Shown: in pieces, positions 33,738 to 41,975 of the stretch
Layout of the letters: the number at the start of each line of letters is the position of its first letter
Position numbering within the stretch: the first letter of the stretch is position 1
Source of the DNA: CAZKFA01 sp964551925
Lineage (GTDB): Bacteria; Cyanobacteriota; Vampirovibrionia; LMEP-6097
NCBI GenBank assembly: GCA_964551925.1
Contig: CAZKFA010000015.1
Span: 1 to 47,276, forward strand
DNA length: 47,276 nucleotides
Reading direction: 5' to 3'
Notes under the pieces: generated by a model
What the model saw: only the letters and a program-made list of their open reading frames with translations
Databases searched by the model: none
Told to the model about the DNA's origin: nothing
Translations under genes and position numbers: made by a program

Positions 33738-34681
33738 ACTTTAGCTTGTAGAGCATCAGCCAGCTCAGCCTGATTAGAAATATTCCTCACTGGAAACCTA
33801 CGATCTTGTTTCTTAACTAGACCAGCAAGCACCTTACCTGGTCCAATCTCCCAAACCTCACTAACAGCACCTTGCTCTATCATAAATCTTACAGTTTCAG
33901 TCCATTGCACTGAGCCTGTCATTTGTTTCTTGAGATTGTTTTTTAGCTCGGCAGCATCAGTTACGGGCATGCCTGTAAAGTTCTGTACAACAGGGATTGA
34001 AGCATTATTGAATTTACATTGATCAATCACTTGATTAAATTTCTCAGCAGCCTCTGCCATCAAAGGCGAGTGAAAAGCCCCACCAACAGTTAGAGGAATC
34101 ACTCTTACTTTAAGTTCATTAGCCTTGGCATACTCTTCAACCAAAGCCCCAAGCTCTAACATAGCTTCCTTGGTACCAGTTGCTACTATCTGATCGGGTG
34201 CATTGTAATTAGCAATGCTTGCATCCTCTATCTGTGAAACTAGGTCGTTGATGGCAACTTCATCCAAACCTACAATAGCAGTCATAGCTCCAGCGGGAGC
34301 AGAGTTCATCAACTGCGCTCTAATTACCACTAAATTGATAACATCTTCTAAACTCAATACATCAGCCATATAAAGAGCAGAGAACTCCCCCAAGCTATGT
34401 CCTGCTGTGTAAGTAGGTTTGACGATGGCTCCAGATTTGATTGCTTGCTTAAGTTTAGTCGCTAAAGCAATACTCAAAGTCAAAATTGCTGGTTGCGTGT
34501 AGAGAGTTTGAGTCAATAAATTCTCAGGACCCTTGAAGCTAACTTCACTAATAGACGGTTTCTCTAGAAAAATTCTATCTGCTTGCTGATAGATCGATTG
34601 GATCTCTGAATCTGAACCAAAGAGATCTTGTCCCATACCTACAAATTGTGCGCCTTGTCCTGGAAATACGAATGCTACCAT
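33734..34681 (-). CDS. fabD: Malonyl-CoA:ACP transacylase
   Basis: A 315-aa FabD that loads malonyl groups onto acyl carrier protein for fatty acid synthesis. Motifs: FPGQGAQFVGMG at the N-terminus, QPAILTLSIAL, the nucleophile GHSLGEFSAL with Ser96, and the catalytic His in GGAFHSPLM near residue 205. TATAAT lies 8 bases before ATG. It lies 9 bp after recJ and overlaps the HIT gene; no other fab genes are near. Confidence 0.97.
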   Translation of the reverse strand: MVAFVFPGQGAQFVGMGQDLFGSDSEIQSIYQQADRIFLEKPSISEVSFKGPENLLTQTLYTQPAILTLSIALATKLKQAIKSGAIVKPTYTAGHSLGEFSALYMADVLSLEDVINLVVIRAQLMNSAPAGAMTAIVGLDEVAINDLVSQIEDASIANYNAPDQIVATGTKEAMLELGALVEEYAKANELKVRVIPLTVGGAFHSPLMAEAAEKFNQVIDQCKFNNASIPVVQNFTGMPVTDAAELKNNLKKQMTGSVQWTETVRFMIEQGAVSEVWEIGPGKVLAGLVKKQDRRFPVRNISNQAELADALQAKV

Positions 34682-34689
34682 AAGCCTTA

Positions 34690-34695
34690 ATTATA
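34690..34695 (-). promoter_or_regulatory. -10 box of fabD
   Basis: On the minus strand TATAAT ends 8 bases before the ATG and overlaps the end of recJ. No Shine-Dalgarno is seen, so fabD could have its own leaderless transcript. Confidence 0.45.
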
Positions 34696-36478
34696 ACACT
34701 GCAAACCTACTAAATAATTCTGGTGACACCAAACTCGGTTCTTGCCAATCTTTGATATCAAGCTGCAAAGAAACCTCTCCCATAAATTCATTTAACTTAG
34801 GAGTATAAACAATCGTTATCTCAGGCTTACTATACAGTGTATAATAACTCAAAAACTCCTCTGCTCTATTCCAAAGAACAGCTTCATAAATTTTCTTATG
34901 AGGATCATGATCAGCTTCTATAACATAAAGCTTAATATGCTTAGCACCATTACCAAGCAACTTCATATTAACTACTTGCAATGGACCAGAAGTAAACAAG
35001 GGCTGTCTATTTTCAATCCCATAAGGAGCTAGTTTCGCTATACGCTGTATAAATTTACTGTCAAGCTCACGCAACCTTAGTGCTGTATCAACATTAAGGT
35101 TCTTTACTAAATTATCATCAGCAAGACGCAAACTAAAATGTCCTTGAATAGCTGAGATTAATTTATCTACATCGCTTGCCTTACAACTAAAACCTGCTGC
35201 CATTTTATGTCCACCAAATTTCAAGAATAAACCAGTCTCTGATTGTATCTGAGCCATCTCCTCATAGATATCCAAACCTGGCACATTAATACAACGAACC
35301 GAACCTTTAGCAATATCATCAGCAATCGCCATCACAAAAACCGGCAGATGAAATTTATCAAGCAAACGACTAGCTACTATTCCAATCACTCCAGCATGCC
35401 AGTCCTGATGAGCAACTGCAATAACATTATGTTTCAAAGCATTCTCCGCATTTTGGATTAGCTCAAAAGCCTCGTCTGTAATTTCATTACAGAGTATTTG
35501 ACGTTTACGATTCTCACTATCCAAAAAAGCACAGAGAGACTCTGCTTCAGATTTGCTATCAGTAATCATCAAACGAACAGCGACTTCAGCATCCGCCAAA
35601 CGTCCAGCAGCATTAATTCTCGGAGCCATCCCAAAACCAATATGCTCAACATCAGCCTTATTGTTAGCACCAGAAACCCGCAAAAGCTCTTGTAGACCAG
35701 GTTTATCACTAGTAGCTAAGACTTCTAAACCTTTAATGGCTAGCAGCCTATTCTCTGCCTTCAATGCTGCCATATCAGCTACAATGCCAAGTGCCACCAA
35801 ATCCAACAAGGAGCGCCCAAGAGCCTGAGCTTGATTGGCTTCCATATATTCAGCCAACAATAATTGCGCGAGTTTATAAGCAACACCAACACCAGGAAGA
35901 TAATGTAAAGGATGATCCTCTGCTAAAGTTTTTGGATTACAATTCGCAACACTTGGTGGTGGCAACTTTGGCAGAGCATGATGGTCTGTTATTATCACAT
36001 CCAAACCCAATGACTGAGCGTATTTAACCTCATCATAATTACTAATACCACAATCACAACTAATCAACAAATCACATTTCTTCTCGAGACGAATCTTAGT
36101 GATAGCCTCACAATTAATCCCATAGCCTTCAGCCTCACGATTAGGAATATAGTATTCGACAGGCTTACCAATCATCGCAAAAGCACGATACAAGAGTGCT
36201 ACAGAACTAGTACCATCAACATCATAATCACCATAAATAATAATTTTCTGTTCAGTATCAATAGCAGCTTTGATACGATTGATAGCTTGGTCCATTTCAG
36301 GAATCTCAAAACCACTGGTCTCTGTCAAAGAATCCACGGCTAGGAAATAAGCCGCTGCATTAACATCATTAATATTACGATTCAACAATAAACGGGCGAT
36401 TAAAGTATCACCAGAAGCCAGTGCAAGTAGATCTGCCGGAATAGGTTTGGTTGGCGTGATAGACCATTGATAAGGCAT
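34691..36478 (-). CDS. recJ: Single-stranded-DNA exonuclease RecJ
   Basis: A 595-aa 5'-3' exonuclease of the DHH family, used in recombination and mismatch repair. Motifs: IIYGDYDVDGTSSVALL (metal Asp), DLLISCDCGI, VIITDHHALP (DHH), VAHQDWHAGVIGIVASRL and FGGHKMAAGFS (DHHA1 domain), followed by the C-terminal OB-fold. Palindrome copies 7 (34827-34847) and 8 (35035-35055) lie in the last fifth of the gene, read as SYYTLYSKPE and KFIQRIAKLA, in two different frames. Confidence 0.96.
   Translation of the reverse strand: MPYQWSITPTKPIPADLLALASGDTLIARLLLNRNINDVNAAAYFLAVDSLTETSGFEIPEMDQAINRIKAAIDTEQKIIIYGDYDVDGTSSVALLYRAFAMIGKPVEYYIPNREAEGYGINCEAITKIRLEKKCDLLISCDCGISNYDEVKYAQSLGLDVIITDHHALPKLPPPSVANCNPKTLAEDHPLHYLPGVGVAYKLAQLLLAEYMEANQAQALGRSLLDLVALGIVADMAALKAENRLLAIKGLEVLATSDKPGLQELLRVSGANNKADVEHIGFGMAPRINAAGRLADAEVAVRLMITDSKSEAESLCAFLDSENRKRQILCNEITDEAFELIQNAENALKHNVIAVAHQDWHAGVIGIVASRLLDKFHLPVFVMAIADDIAKGSVRCINVPGLDIYEEMAQIQSETGLFLKFGGHKMAAGFSCKASDVDKLISAIQGHFSLRLADDNLVKNLNVDTALRLRELDSKFIQRIAKLAPYGIENRQPLFTSGPLQVVNMKLLGNGAKHIKLYVIEADHDPHKKIYEAVLWNRAEEFLSYYTLYSKPEITIVYTPKLNEFMGEVSLQLDIKDWQEPSLVSPELFSRFAVL
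34827..34847. repeat. Palindrome copy 7, inside recJ
   Basis: Core TATACAGTGTATA, identical to copies 4 and 9 in its core. It lies within the C-terminal OB-fold coding region. Confidence 0.65.
35035..35055. repeat. Palindrome copy 8, inside recJ
   Basis: Core TATACGCTGTATA, one of the less perfect copies. The reverse strand reads FIQRIAK, similar to IIQRIVK from copy 5, so the same frame of the element is used. Confidence 0.55.
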
Positions 36479-36553
36479 TTGCCTCTAATCTTAACAGTAG
36501 ACGAAGCATGCACCTACTTAATTAATTTTACAGTGCTTAATTGATATTACTGT

Positions 36554-36559
36554 TATAAT
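36554..36559 (+). promoter_or_regulatory. -10 box of the SNF transporter gene
   Basis: TATAAT 11 bases before ATG, in the 92-bp divergent spacer with recJ. No Shine-Dalgarno is visible. Confidence 0.5.
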
Positions 36560-36570
36560 TCATTGAGTTT

Positions 36571-37914
36571 ATGAGCAAAGAAAAAAGAGATTGTTTCGGA
36601 AGCAATTTTGGTTTCTTGATGTCAACGGCTGGAGCCGCAATTGGCTTGGGGAGTATATGGCGCTTCCCTTATATGTGTGGACAAAATGGCGGTGGGGCAT
36701 TCATTATCTTCAATATACTCTGTGTAATCTTAGTTGGCTTGCCAGTTCTTATTGCAGAACTTGCTATCGGAAGACGTTCACGTATCGGTGGAGCCGGAGC
36801 CTTCAGCTCCTTAGTCAAAAACCACAAACCTCTTTGGTATGTCGTTGGTTTAATCGGATTAATAACAGGTTTAATTATTGCAAGTTACTATACCGTGATC
36901 TCTGGTTGGTCACTTGAGTACCTTTATATATCTTTAACTGGTGCAATTCAAAATTTAGACTCTAGTAACACTAAAGAATATTTCCACGCACTAACCGATT
37001 CGAACAATAGACAAATATTGTGGCATTTAATTTTTACAGCAGCATCTGTATTCATCTTACTGGGAGGAATTAGTGGTGGTATCGAAAAATTCAATAAGAT
37101 TGCTATGCCAACGCTTTTTATTCTATTAATTGCGCTAGCTGCTTACTCCATCAATTTTGAAGCCACAATGGCAGCAGCCAAAGGAACAGGTATCGAGTCT
37201 CTTAAATTTATGTTTATACCCGACTGGTCTAAGTTCACCATGAACTCAGCATTTCAAGCATTGGGACAGGCAGCTTTCGTACTCAGTATTGCAATTGGTA
37301 CAATGGTTGCTTACGGCAGCTACCTAAACTCTAAAGAAAATATTGCCAAACTCGCTAGCTTAGTGGCTTTGATGGTAACTCTAGTAGGAGTCCTTTCTGG
37401 AATGATTGTATTTCCAATAGTTTTTGCTAATGGCTTAAATGTAGATGAGGGAACTGGATTGGTTTTCGTAACATTACCAGCCCTATTTGCACAAATGCCT
37501 TTTGGGTATATTATTGCTCCAGCTTTTTATATTTTGATTTTCTTTGCTGCAATAACATCCTCGATCTCACTACTAGAACCAACTATCAGCTACCTAGTTG
37601 ATGAGTTCAAATTCAATCGCCATTTCGCATGCTTCCTTGCTGGTGGTACTAGTGCGTTACTAGGAATCTACTGGATTGTAACAAGCAGTTTAGAAAGAAT
37701 TGGCACCTTTGAAAATATTGATAAGATTGTTTCTAATATTATTATTCCAATTGAATCTATTGGTATAGCATTGTACGCTGGTTGGTTTCTAAGTAGTTAT
37801 ATTTCCCGCAAAGAAATGTCACATATGCCAAGCTGGTTATATAAAACATTTATATTCCTTTGTCGTTGGGTTGCACCAATTGCAGTGACCACTATTATTC
37901 AATCAATATCATGA
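36571..37914 (+). CDS. Neurotransmitter:sodium symporter (SNF) family transporter
   Basis: A 447-aa Na+-coupled symporter, with about 11 helices, as in the shorter bacterial NSS members. The unwound helix 1 signature FGFLMSTAGAAIGLGSIWRFPY and the following GQNGGGAFIIFNI are very clear, as are helix 2 LVGLPVLIAELAIGRRSR and helix 6 FQALGQAAFVLSIAIGTMVAYGSY. Bacterial members import amino acids such as leucine, tyrosine or tryptophan; the substrate here is unknown. Its stop overlaps the next ATG (ATGA). Confidence 0.95.
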   Translation: MSKEKRDCFGSNFGFLMSTAGAAIGLGSIWRFPYMCGQNGGGAFIIFNILCVILVGLPVLIAELAIGRRSRIGGAGAFSSLVKNHKPLWYVVGLIGLITGLIIASYYTVISGWSLEYLYISLTGAIQNLDSSNTKEYFHALTDSNNRQILWHLIFTAASVFILLGGISGGIEKFNKIAMPTLFILLIALAAYSINFEATMAAAKGTGIESLKFMFIPDWSKFTMNSAFQALGQAAFVLSIAIGTMVAYGSYLNSKENIAKLASLVALMVTLVGVLSGMIVFPIVFANGLNVDEGTGLVFVTLPALFAQMPFGYIIAPAFYILIFFAAITSSISLLEPTISYLVDEFKFNRHFACFLAGGTSALLGIYWIVTSSLERIGTFENIDKIVSNIIIPIESIGIALYAGWFLSSYISRKEMSHMPSWLYKTFIFLCRWVAPIAVTTIIQSIS

Positions 37915-39266
37915 AGATTAACTTTTTAGGAGCTACTGGTACTGTAACAGGTTCTAAATATCTTCTTGAACTTAGAGGCAAGAAGATACTTGTCGACTGT
38001 GGTTTATTCCAGGGCTTAAAAGAATTGCGATTACTAAATCGCGCCAGTCTCAGTGTTGATCCGCGTTCTATCGACGCAGTAATTCTCACCCATGCTCACT
38101 TAGATCATAGTGGTTACATACCATTATTAGTAAAGAACGGCTTCAAAGGAACTATTTATTGTACTGAGGCAACTTATGATCTCTGCACTTTATTATTACC
38201 AGATAGTGGTCATATACAAGAAGAGGATACCAGACATGCCAACAAATACGGCTACAGTAAGCACAAACCTGCTCTGCCATTATATACAGAGGAAGACGCA
38301 CGTAATTCTCTAAGACAATTCAAACCTTTGAACTTCAAGACTCAATACCATATTGATAACAAAATATTTTTCAGCTTCACTCCCGTTGGACATATACTTG
38401 GCGCGTCATACCTACGAGTCTCTGACGGTGATAAAACTATTACTTTCTCTGGTGATATTGGTCGCTTCAACGATCCGATTATGAAAGATCCAGAAGCCCT
38501 AGAACCCACTGACTATCTAGTTCTAGAGTCCACTTACGGTGATCGATTACATGACCACACGGACATCCAAACTCAAATAGCTAAAATCATTAATGAGACT
38601 ACTGCAAAAGGTGGTTCAATTATTATCCCAGCCTTTGCGGTTGGTAGAGCGCAAAGCATACTCTATCACCTATATCATCTTAAAGCAAAAAAAATTATCG
38701 CAGATATCCCAGTCTACTTGGACAGTCCAATGGCAACAAGTGTCACTGACTTCTTTTGTAAGTATTTTAAGTTACACAAATTATCACAACAAGAAGCCAA
38801 AGATGTTTGTAACGTTGCAACTTATATCCAAAGTGTAGAAGAATCTAAAAGCATTGACAACAATCACTATCCTTCTATAATCATCTCAGCAAGCGGGATG
38901 GCAAGTGGTGGTAGAGTACTACATCATCTTAAATCTTTTGTTGGAGACCATCGTAACACTGTATTGTTTGCTGGCTTCCAAGCAGCAGGTACTAGAGGAA
39001 GAGCCATGTTAGAAGGTGCTAGGTCAATTAAAATACATGGACAAAATTATGAGATCCGAGCAAGAGTTGAGAATCTTGCTGGCGCTTCTGCTCACGCTGA
39101 CTACAAAGAAATACTAATTTGGCTTAGAAACTTAAAACAAGGTCCGCAACAAATCTTTATTACTCATGGTGAGCCGGAAGCTGCTGAAGCTTTGGAGCAA
39201 AAAATCCACAAACAATTTGGGTGGAATGTAATAGTGCCTAAGTATCTAGAAAGCTTTGGCTTATAA
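37911..39266 (+). CDS. Metallo-beta-lactamase/beta-CASP hydrolase (probable ribonuclease)
   Basis: A 451-aa two-zinc hydrolase. MBL motifs: ILTHAHLDHSGYIP (HxHxDH, residues 61-66), PVGHILGASYL, TFSGDIGR; then beta-CASP motifs A-C: LVLESTYGDR, PAFAVGRAQ, and SASGMASGGRVLHHL with the final HGEPEA. This layout matches CPSF-73-like RNA nucleases of bacteria. I choose the ATG at 37911, which overlaps the transporter stop, since the protein then begins MKINFLGATGTVTGSKYLL like its relatives. Confidence 0.93.
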   Translation: MKINFLGATGTVTGSKYLLELRGKKILVDCGLFQGLKELRLLNRASLSVDPRSIDAVILTHAHLDHSGYIPLLVKNGFKGTIYCTEATYDLCTLLLPDSGHIQEEDTRHANKYGYSKHKPALPLYTEEDARNSLRQFKPLNFKTQYHIDNKIFFSFTPVGHILGASYLRVSDGDKTITFSGDIGRFNDPIMKDPEALEPTDYLVLESTYGDRLHDHTDIQTQIAKIINETTAKGGSIIIPAFAVGRAQSILYHLYHLKAKKIIADIPVYLDSPMATSVTDFFCKYFKLHKLSQQEAKDVCNVATYIQSVEESKSIDNNHYPSIIISASGMASGGRVLHHLKSFVGDHRNTVLFAGFQAAGTRGRAMLEGARSIKIHGQNYEIRARVENLAGASAHADYKEILIWLRNLKQGPQQIFITHGEPEAAEALEQKIHKQFGWNVIVPKYLESFGL

Positions 39267-39353
39267 GGTAATTCCTAGGTACTAACCCTTAAAAATAACA
39301 ATTTGTTTATTATTGATATTAAATTATGTGACATTATAGCTTTATAGGTAAGC

Positions 39354-40400
39354 ATGCCTCTAATTGCCAAATCTAACTCAACTGGCTTGAATGGACCGAA
39401 GATCCATAATGATCTTAGTTCAACTATTGGAATAGCATTAACTCCAACAGGTGGTATATTACGCAAAGAAAAAACAGGACGCTCGTTCGAAGCCACGCTA
39501 AGAGAATTCAGAGCACTTGCATTAGTAAATCAAGCTTTGCAAGAATACAAAAGACGCAACCCTGAATATAACATTAGCTCGCCAACACCAATACAACTCA
39601 ATAGGCCTAATGATAGAAGTCAGAATGCTGTAATTGATATGAGCTTTGAACCAGGGATTTGTGGTGAGAGTCTATTAGCTAATGACTTTGAATCTACTAA
39701 TGGCAGGCAGAGAAATACATTACACTCTTCTTTTTATGAAAATCTAGGACGTTTATTTGCAATCAAGGAACATGAACACTGGGTACATAGTGATTTTCAA
39801 TTAAGACATGTTTTATTTGAAGAGGGCTCACAAACCGCTGACCAATTAACTTTGATTGATGTAGAAAATCTCTATGCACCGCAATCACCAGAATATTCTG
39901 ATAGTCACATTGAATTTTTTGATAATATTTTTCGCTGTCTAAGAAAGAATGAAATTGAACGCTTACAAACTGCTCCACGAGTGGAAGATAGAACTCTAGC
40001 TAAAGAGCGCTTGGAATTAATAGAACAGCTTGATGCTAATCCAGTAAATCATAGATCACTCTTACAAGAGCATGTTGATTTTCTTGATCAATTATTTAGA
40101 TCAAACCCAGTAATTAATCTCAAAACTCCTTTAGACGAGAAGCAAGGTACGAGAACTCATAAGGTTGTACCCTACTCAATATACGGAACATATCAAGGAA
40201 GAATTAAACCTAGAGAACAGGTGACAAACTCAATGCTTGATAATCTATCAACAAGTAAAAGAACGCAACATACTGTTTTTAGCCTATTAGCTGCTTTCTA
40301 TAAGGGTTTTAACTCGGTCGATATGAATGAATTACCTCTTAGTCCACGATTAGTAGAACAAGAGCAAGCAGATTTAACAAAACCAAACAAGAATAGGTAA
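39354..40400 (+). CDS. Divergent kinase-like protein 1, orphan
   Basis: A 348-aa protein with hints of a protein-kinase/aminoglycoside-kinase fold. LTPTGGILRKEK (residues 29-40) resembles an N-lobe strand with a lysine, then a helix SFEATLREFRALALVNQ, a hinge-like VIDMSFEPG, and HWVHSDFQLRHVLF (143-155) followed by LTLIDVEN, which correspond to the catalytic HxD loop (His145, Asp147) and the metal-binding Asp169. The usual Asn of the loop is replaced by His and DFG reads DVE. A helical C-terminal part of some 170 residues follows. The next gene has the same layout. Activity and target are unknown. Confidence 0.5.
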   Translation: MPLIAKSNSTGLNGPKIHNDLSSTIGIALTPTGGILRKEKTGRSFEATLREFRALALVNQALQEYKRRNPEYNISSPTPIQLNRPNDRSQNAVIDMSFEPGICGESLLANDFESTNGRQRNTLHSSFYENLGRLFAIKEHEHWVHSDFQLRHVLFEEGSQTADQLTLIDVENLYAPQSPEYSDSHIEFFDNIFRCLRKNEIERLQTAPRVEDRTLAKERLELIEQLDANPVNHRSLLQEHVDFLDQLFRSNPVINLKTPLDEKQGTRTHKVVPYSIYGTYQGRIKPREQVTNSMLDNLSTSKRTQHTVFSLLAAFYKGFNSVDMNELPLSPRLVEQEQADLTKPNKNR

Positions 40401-40421
40401 AATTATAGAGGATAAACTACA

Positions 40422-40943
40422 ATGCCCTTCATTGATTATAATCCCAAAGTAGATAGAAGCTCTAGAATACTAGTTAGTCCAGATACTGGAGTATTAACTA
40501 AGATTAAAAGAAATGCTGCTGCTGCAGAAAATGAAGCAGAATTATTAACTGAATGGCAAAGACGCCTAAAAGAATTCTCTTCACCTGATTTAGAAATTAA
40601 GACACCGACAGTTATAAGTAGAAGTAATAATAGAATACGCCTTGAATACCTGCCTTATGACTCTGTTCAAGAATTATTAGCCAGCAATACTTTAACGGCA
40701 GAAGAAAAAAAAGAACTTGTTGCTAATTTTGAAAAATTCTGTGATTTCAAGATGACAAAGGGATTACTACATGGAAATACTAACTTAGATAATTTTCTTT
40801 ATAAGCCACAGAAAGGACCCCGTGATAAAGCAATCATAGTATTACTCAGTCCACAAAATTATCATTCAGTTTCAACTTCAAGACGAGCTCTTCTAGAAGA
40901 AAACCATCAGCTTTTATCTAAATTAAATCAAATGATTCTATAA
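40422..40943 (+). CDS. Divergent kinase-like protein 2, probable pseudokinase
   Basis: A 173-aa protein. VSPDTGVLTKIKR (18-30) matches the N-lobe of the preceding protein, followed by a helix AENEAELLTEWQRRL, hinge RIRLEYLPYDSV, and LLHGNTNLDNFLY (115-127), which is the HGD-x4-N catalytic loop with Asp replaced by Asn119 and Asn124 kept. The strand IIVLLSPQN stands where DFG should be and has no Asp, so catalysis is unlikely. AGAGGA upstream may be a ribosome site. Probably a diverged duplicate of the kinase-like gene 21 bp before it, shortened at the C-terminus. Confidence 0.5.
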   Translation: MPFIDYNPKVDRSSRILVSPDTGVLTKIKRNAAAAENEAELLTEWQRRLKEFSSPDLEIKTPTVISRSNNRIRLEYLPYDSVQELLASNTLTAEEKKELVANFEKFCDFKMTKGLLHGNTNLDNFLYKPQKGPRDKAIIVLLSPQNYHSVSTSRRALLEENHQLLSKLNQMIL

Positions 40944-40948
40944 AAGCC

Positions 40949-40969
40949 TTACTATACAGTGTATAATAA
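40949..40969. promoter_or_regulatory. Palindrome copy 9, just before the tetR-family start codon
   Basis: Core TATACAGTGTATA, with outer bases TTAC and ATAA, ending five bases before the regulator's ATG. By position it could be the autoregulatory operator of the TetR-family protein, and its TATAAT-like end could be the -10 box. The same palindrome lies in several genes elsewhere in the window, so it may equally be a dispersed repeat that landed here. Confidence 0.45.
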
Positions 40970-40974
40970 ATTCC

Positions 40975-41580
40975 ATGTCAAGAAGAGGAATTCATAGCAA
41001 AGAAGAACTTGGAAAGCTAATTATTGCTAGCGCTATTAAATTAGTCGAGAAGGGCGGCTTAACGGCCATCAGTTCGCGTAAAATTGCCAAGGAAGTTAAT
41101 TACACTCACGGTACAGTACACAAATTCTACGACAACTTTAATGATGTAATCCTGCAGGTTAATGCCAACACTCTTGATCAAATCTATACAGCACTCTATA
41201 AAGCTGTCTCACGCGAGAAAATTGACTCCAAAGATATAAATGCGCTCGCTAATACTTATATAGAGTATGGGCTCAATAATCGTAATCGCTGGGAAGCGCT
41301 TTATAATTTCACTTATTCTAGAGATAAGTCAGAAGATCTCCCTGATTGGTATCAAGAGCGTATAGAAAAAATATTCACATTAGTAGAATCCAGATTATTA
41401 ATGCACTGTAAATCATCTAAAGATGTCAAACCTTATGCACAGATACTCTGGTCTTCGCTACATGGCATTGCCATACTAGCTTTGAGCGGCAAACTAGATA
41501 CAGTGAAAGTTAAATCTGTAAAAAAGATGACCGAAAATTTCACCAGAGTCTTTACCAGTGGTTTAAAAAATTTGGACTAA
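40975..41580 (+). CDS. TetR/AcrR-family transcriptional regulator
   Basis: A 201-aa regulator. The N-terminal helix-turn-helix is at about residues 29-60 (LTAISSRKIAKEVNYTHGTVHKFYDNFNDVIL), the TetR pattern of a helix, then Thr/Gly turn, then FYDNF. The C-terminal ligand domain is helical, with ILWSSLHGIAILALSGKL near the end, as in TetR_C members of the WHG type. It follows the two kinase-like genes by 31 bp with the palindrome between. Ligand and targets unknown. It overlaps the convergent SEC-C gene by 4 bp. Confidence 0.92.
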   Translation: MSRRGIHSKEELGKLIIASAIKLVEKGGLTAISSRKIAKEVNYTHGTVHKFYDNFNDVILQVNANTLDQIYTALYKAVSREKIDSKDINALANTYIEYGLNNRNRWEALYNFTYSRDKSEDLPDWYQERIEKIFTLVESRLLMHCKSSKDVKPYAQILWSSLHGIAILALSGKLDTVKVKSVKKMTENFTRVFTSGLKNLD

Positions 41581-41966
41581 CCGATAGTCCCAGCATAAAA
41601 CCAGCGTCCATCTTCTTTAATAAAATGACTATGCTCTTCTAATTGCTCATGCTTATTGTGATAAGTATAACTAGCAATGAACTCGACTTCACCGGTACTA
41701 TCAGCTTCCTGTCCGGCTTTGGTCTGAATAATTTTGAGACCAGTCCAACGCAAGCCTTGCTCAAAACTTAGATCATCCATTTCTGTTTGCTGACTATGAT
41801 GCCAAGTGCTTAGTAAATAATCTTTAAGCTTCTTGACATAAGCTGTATAACGAGACCTCATTAGTTCTTCAGCAGTAGAGGCAACTCTCAAACCCTGATG
41901 TAGAGGTTTACAACAATCATCATAAGCTTTACCACTAGAGCAAGCACATTTACTTGTATCTACCAT
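41577..41966 (-). CDS. YchJ-family SEC-C motif protein
   Basis: A 129-aa YchJ/UPF0225-type protein. It has an N-terminal SEC-C zinc motif CACSSGKAYDDCC, the family signature MRSRYTAYVKKLKDYLLSTWHHS and the conserved GLKI and FIASY segments with a NTF2-like core ending DGRWFYAGT. Family members have a single N-terminal SEC-C motif here (E. coli YchJ has two). Function is unknown; SEC-C motifs bind zinc and recruit SecB or other proteins. Confidence 0.92.
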   Translation of the reverse strand: MVDTSKCACSSGKAYDDCCKPLHQGLRVASTAEELMRSRYTAYVKKLKDYLLSTWHHSQQTEMDDLSFEQGLRWTGLKIIQTKAGQEADSTGEVEFIASYTYHNKHEQLEEHSHFIKEDGRWFYAGTIG

Positions 41967-41975
41967 AGCTTAAGT

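Noticed and set aside
41835..41860. A tenth palindrome copy in the ychJ-like gene (GCTGTATAACG)
   Set aside because: Only one arm matches, and the encoded RYTAYVKK is a conserved family signature, so the likeness is accidental.
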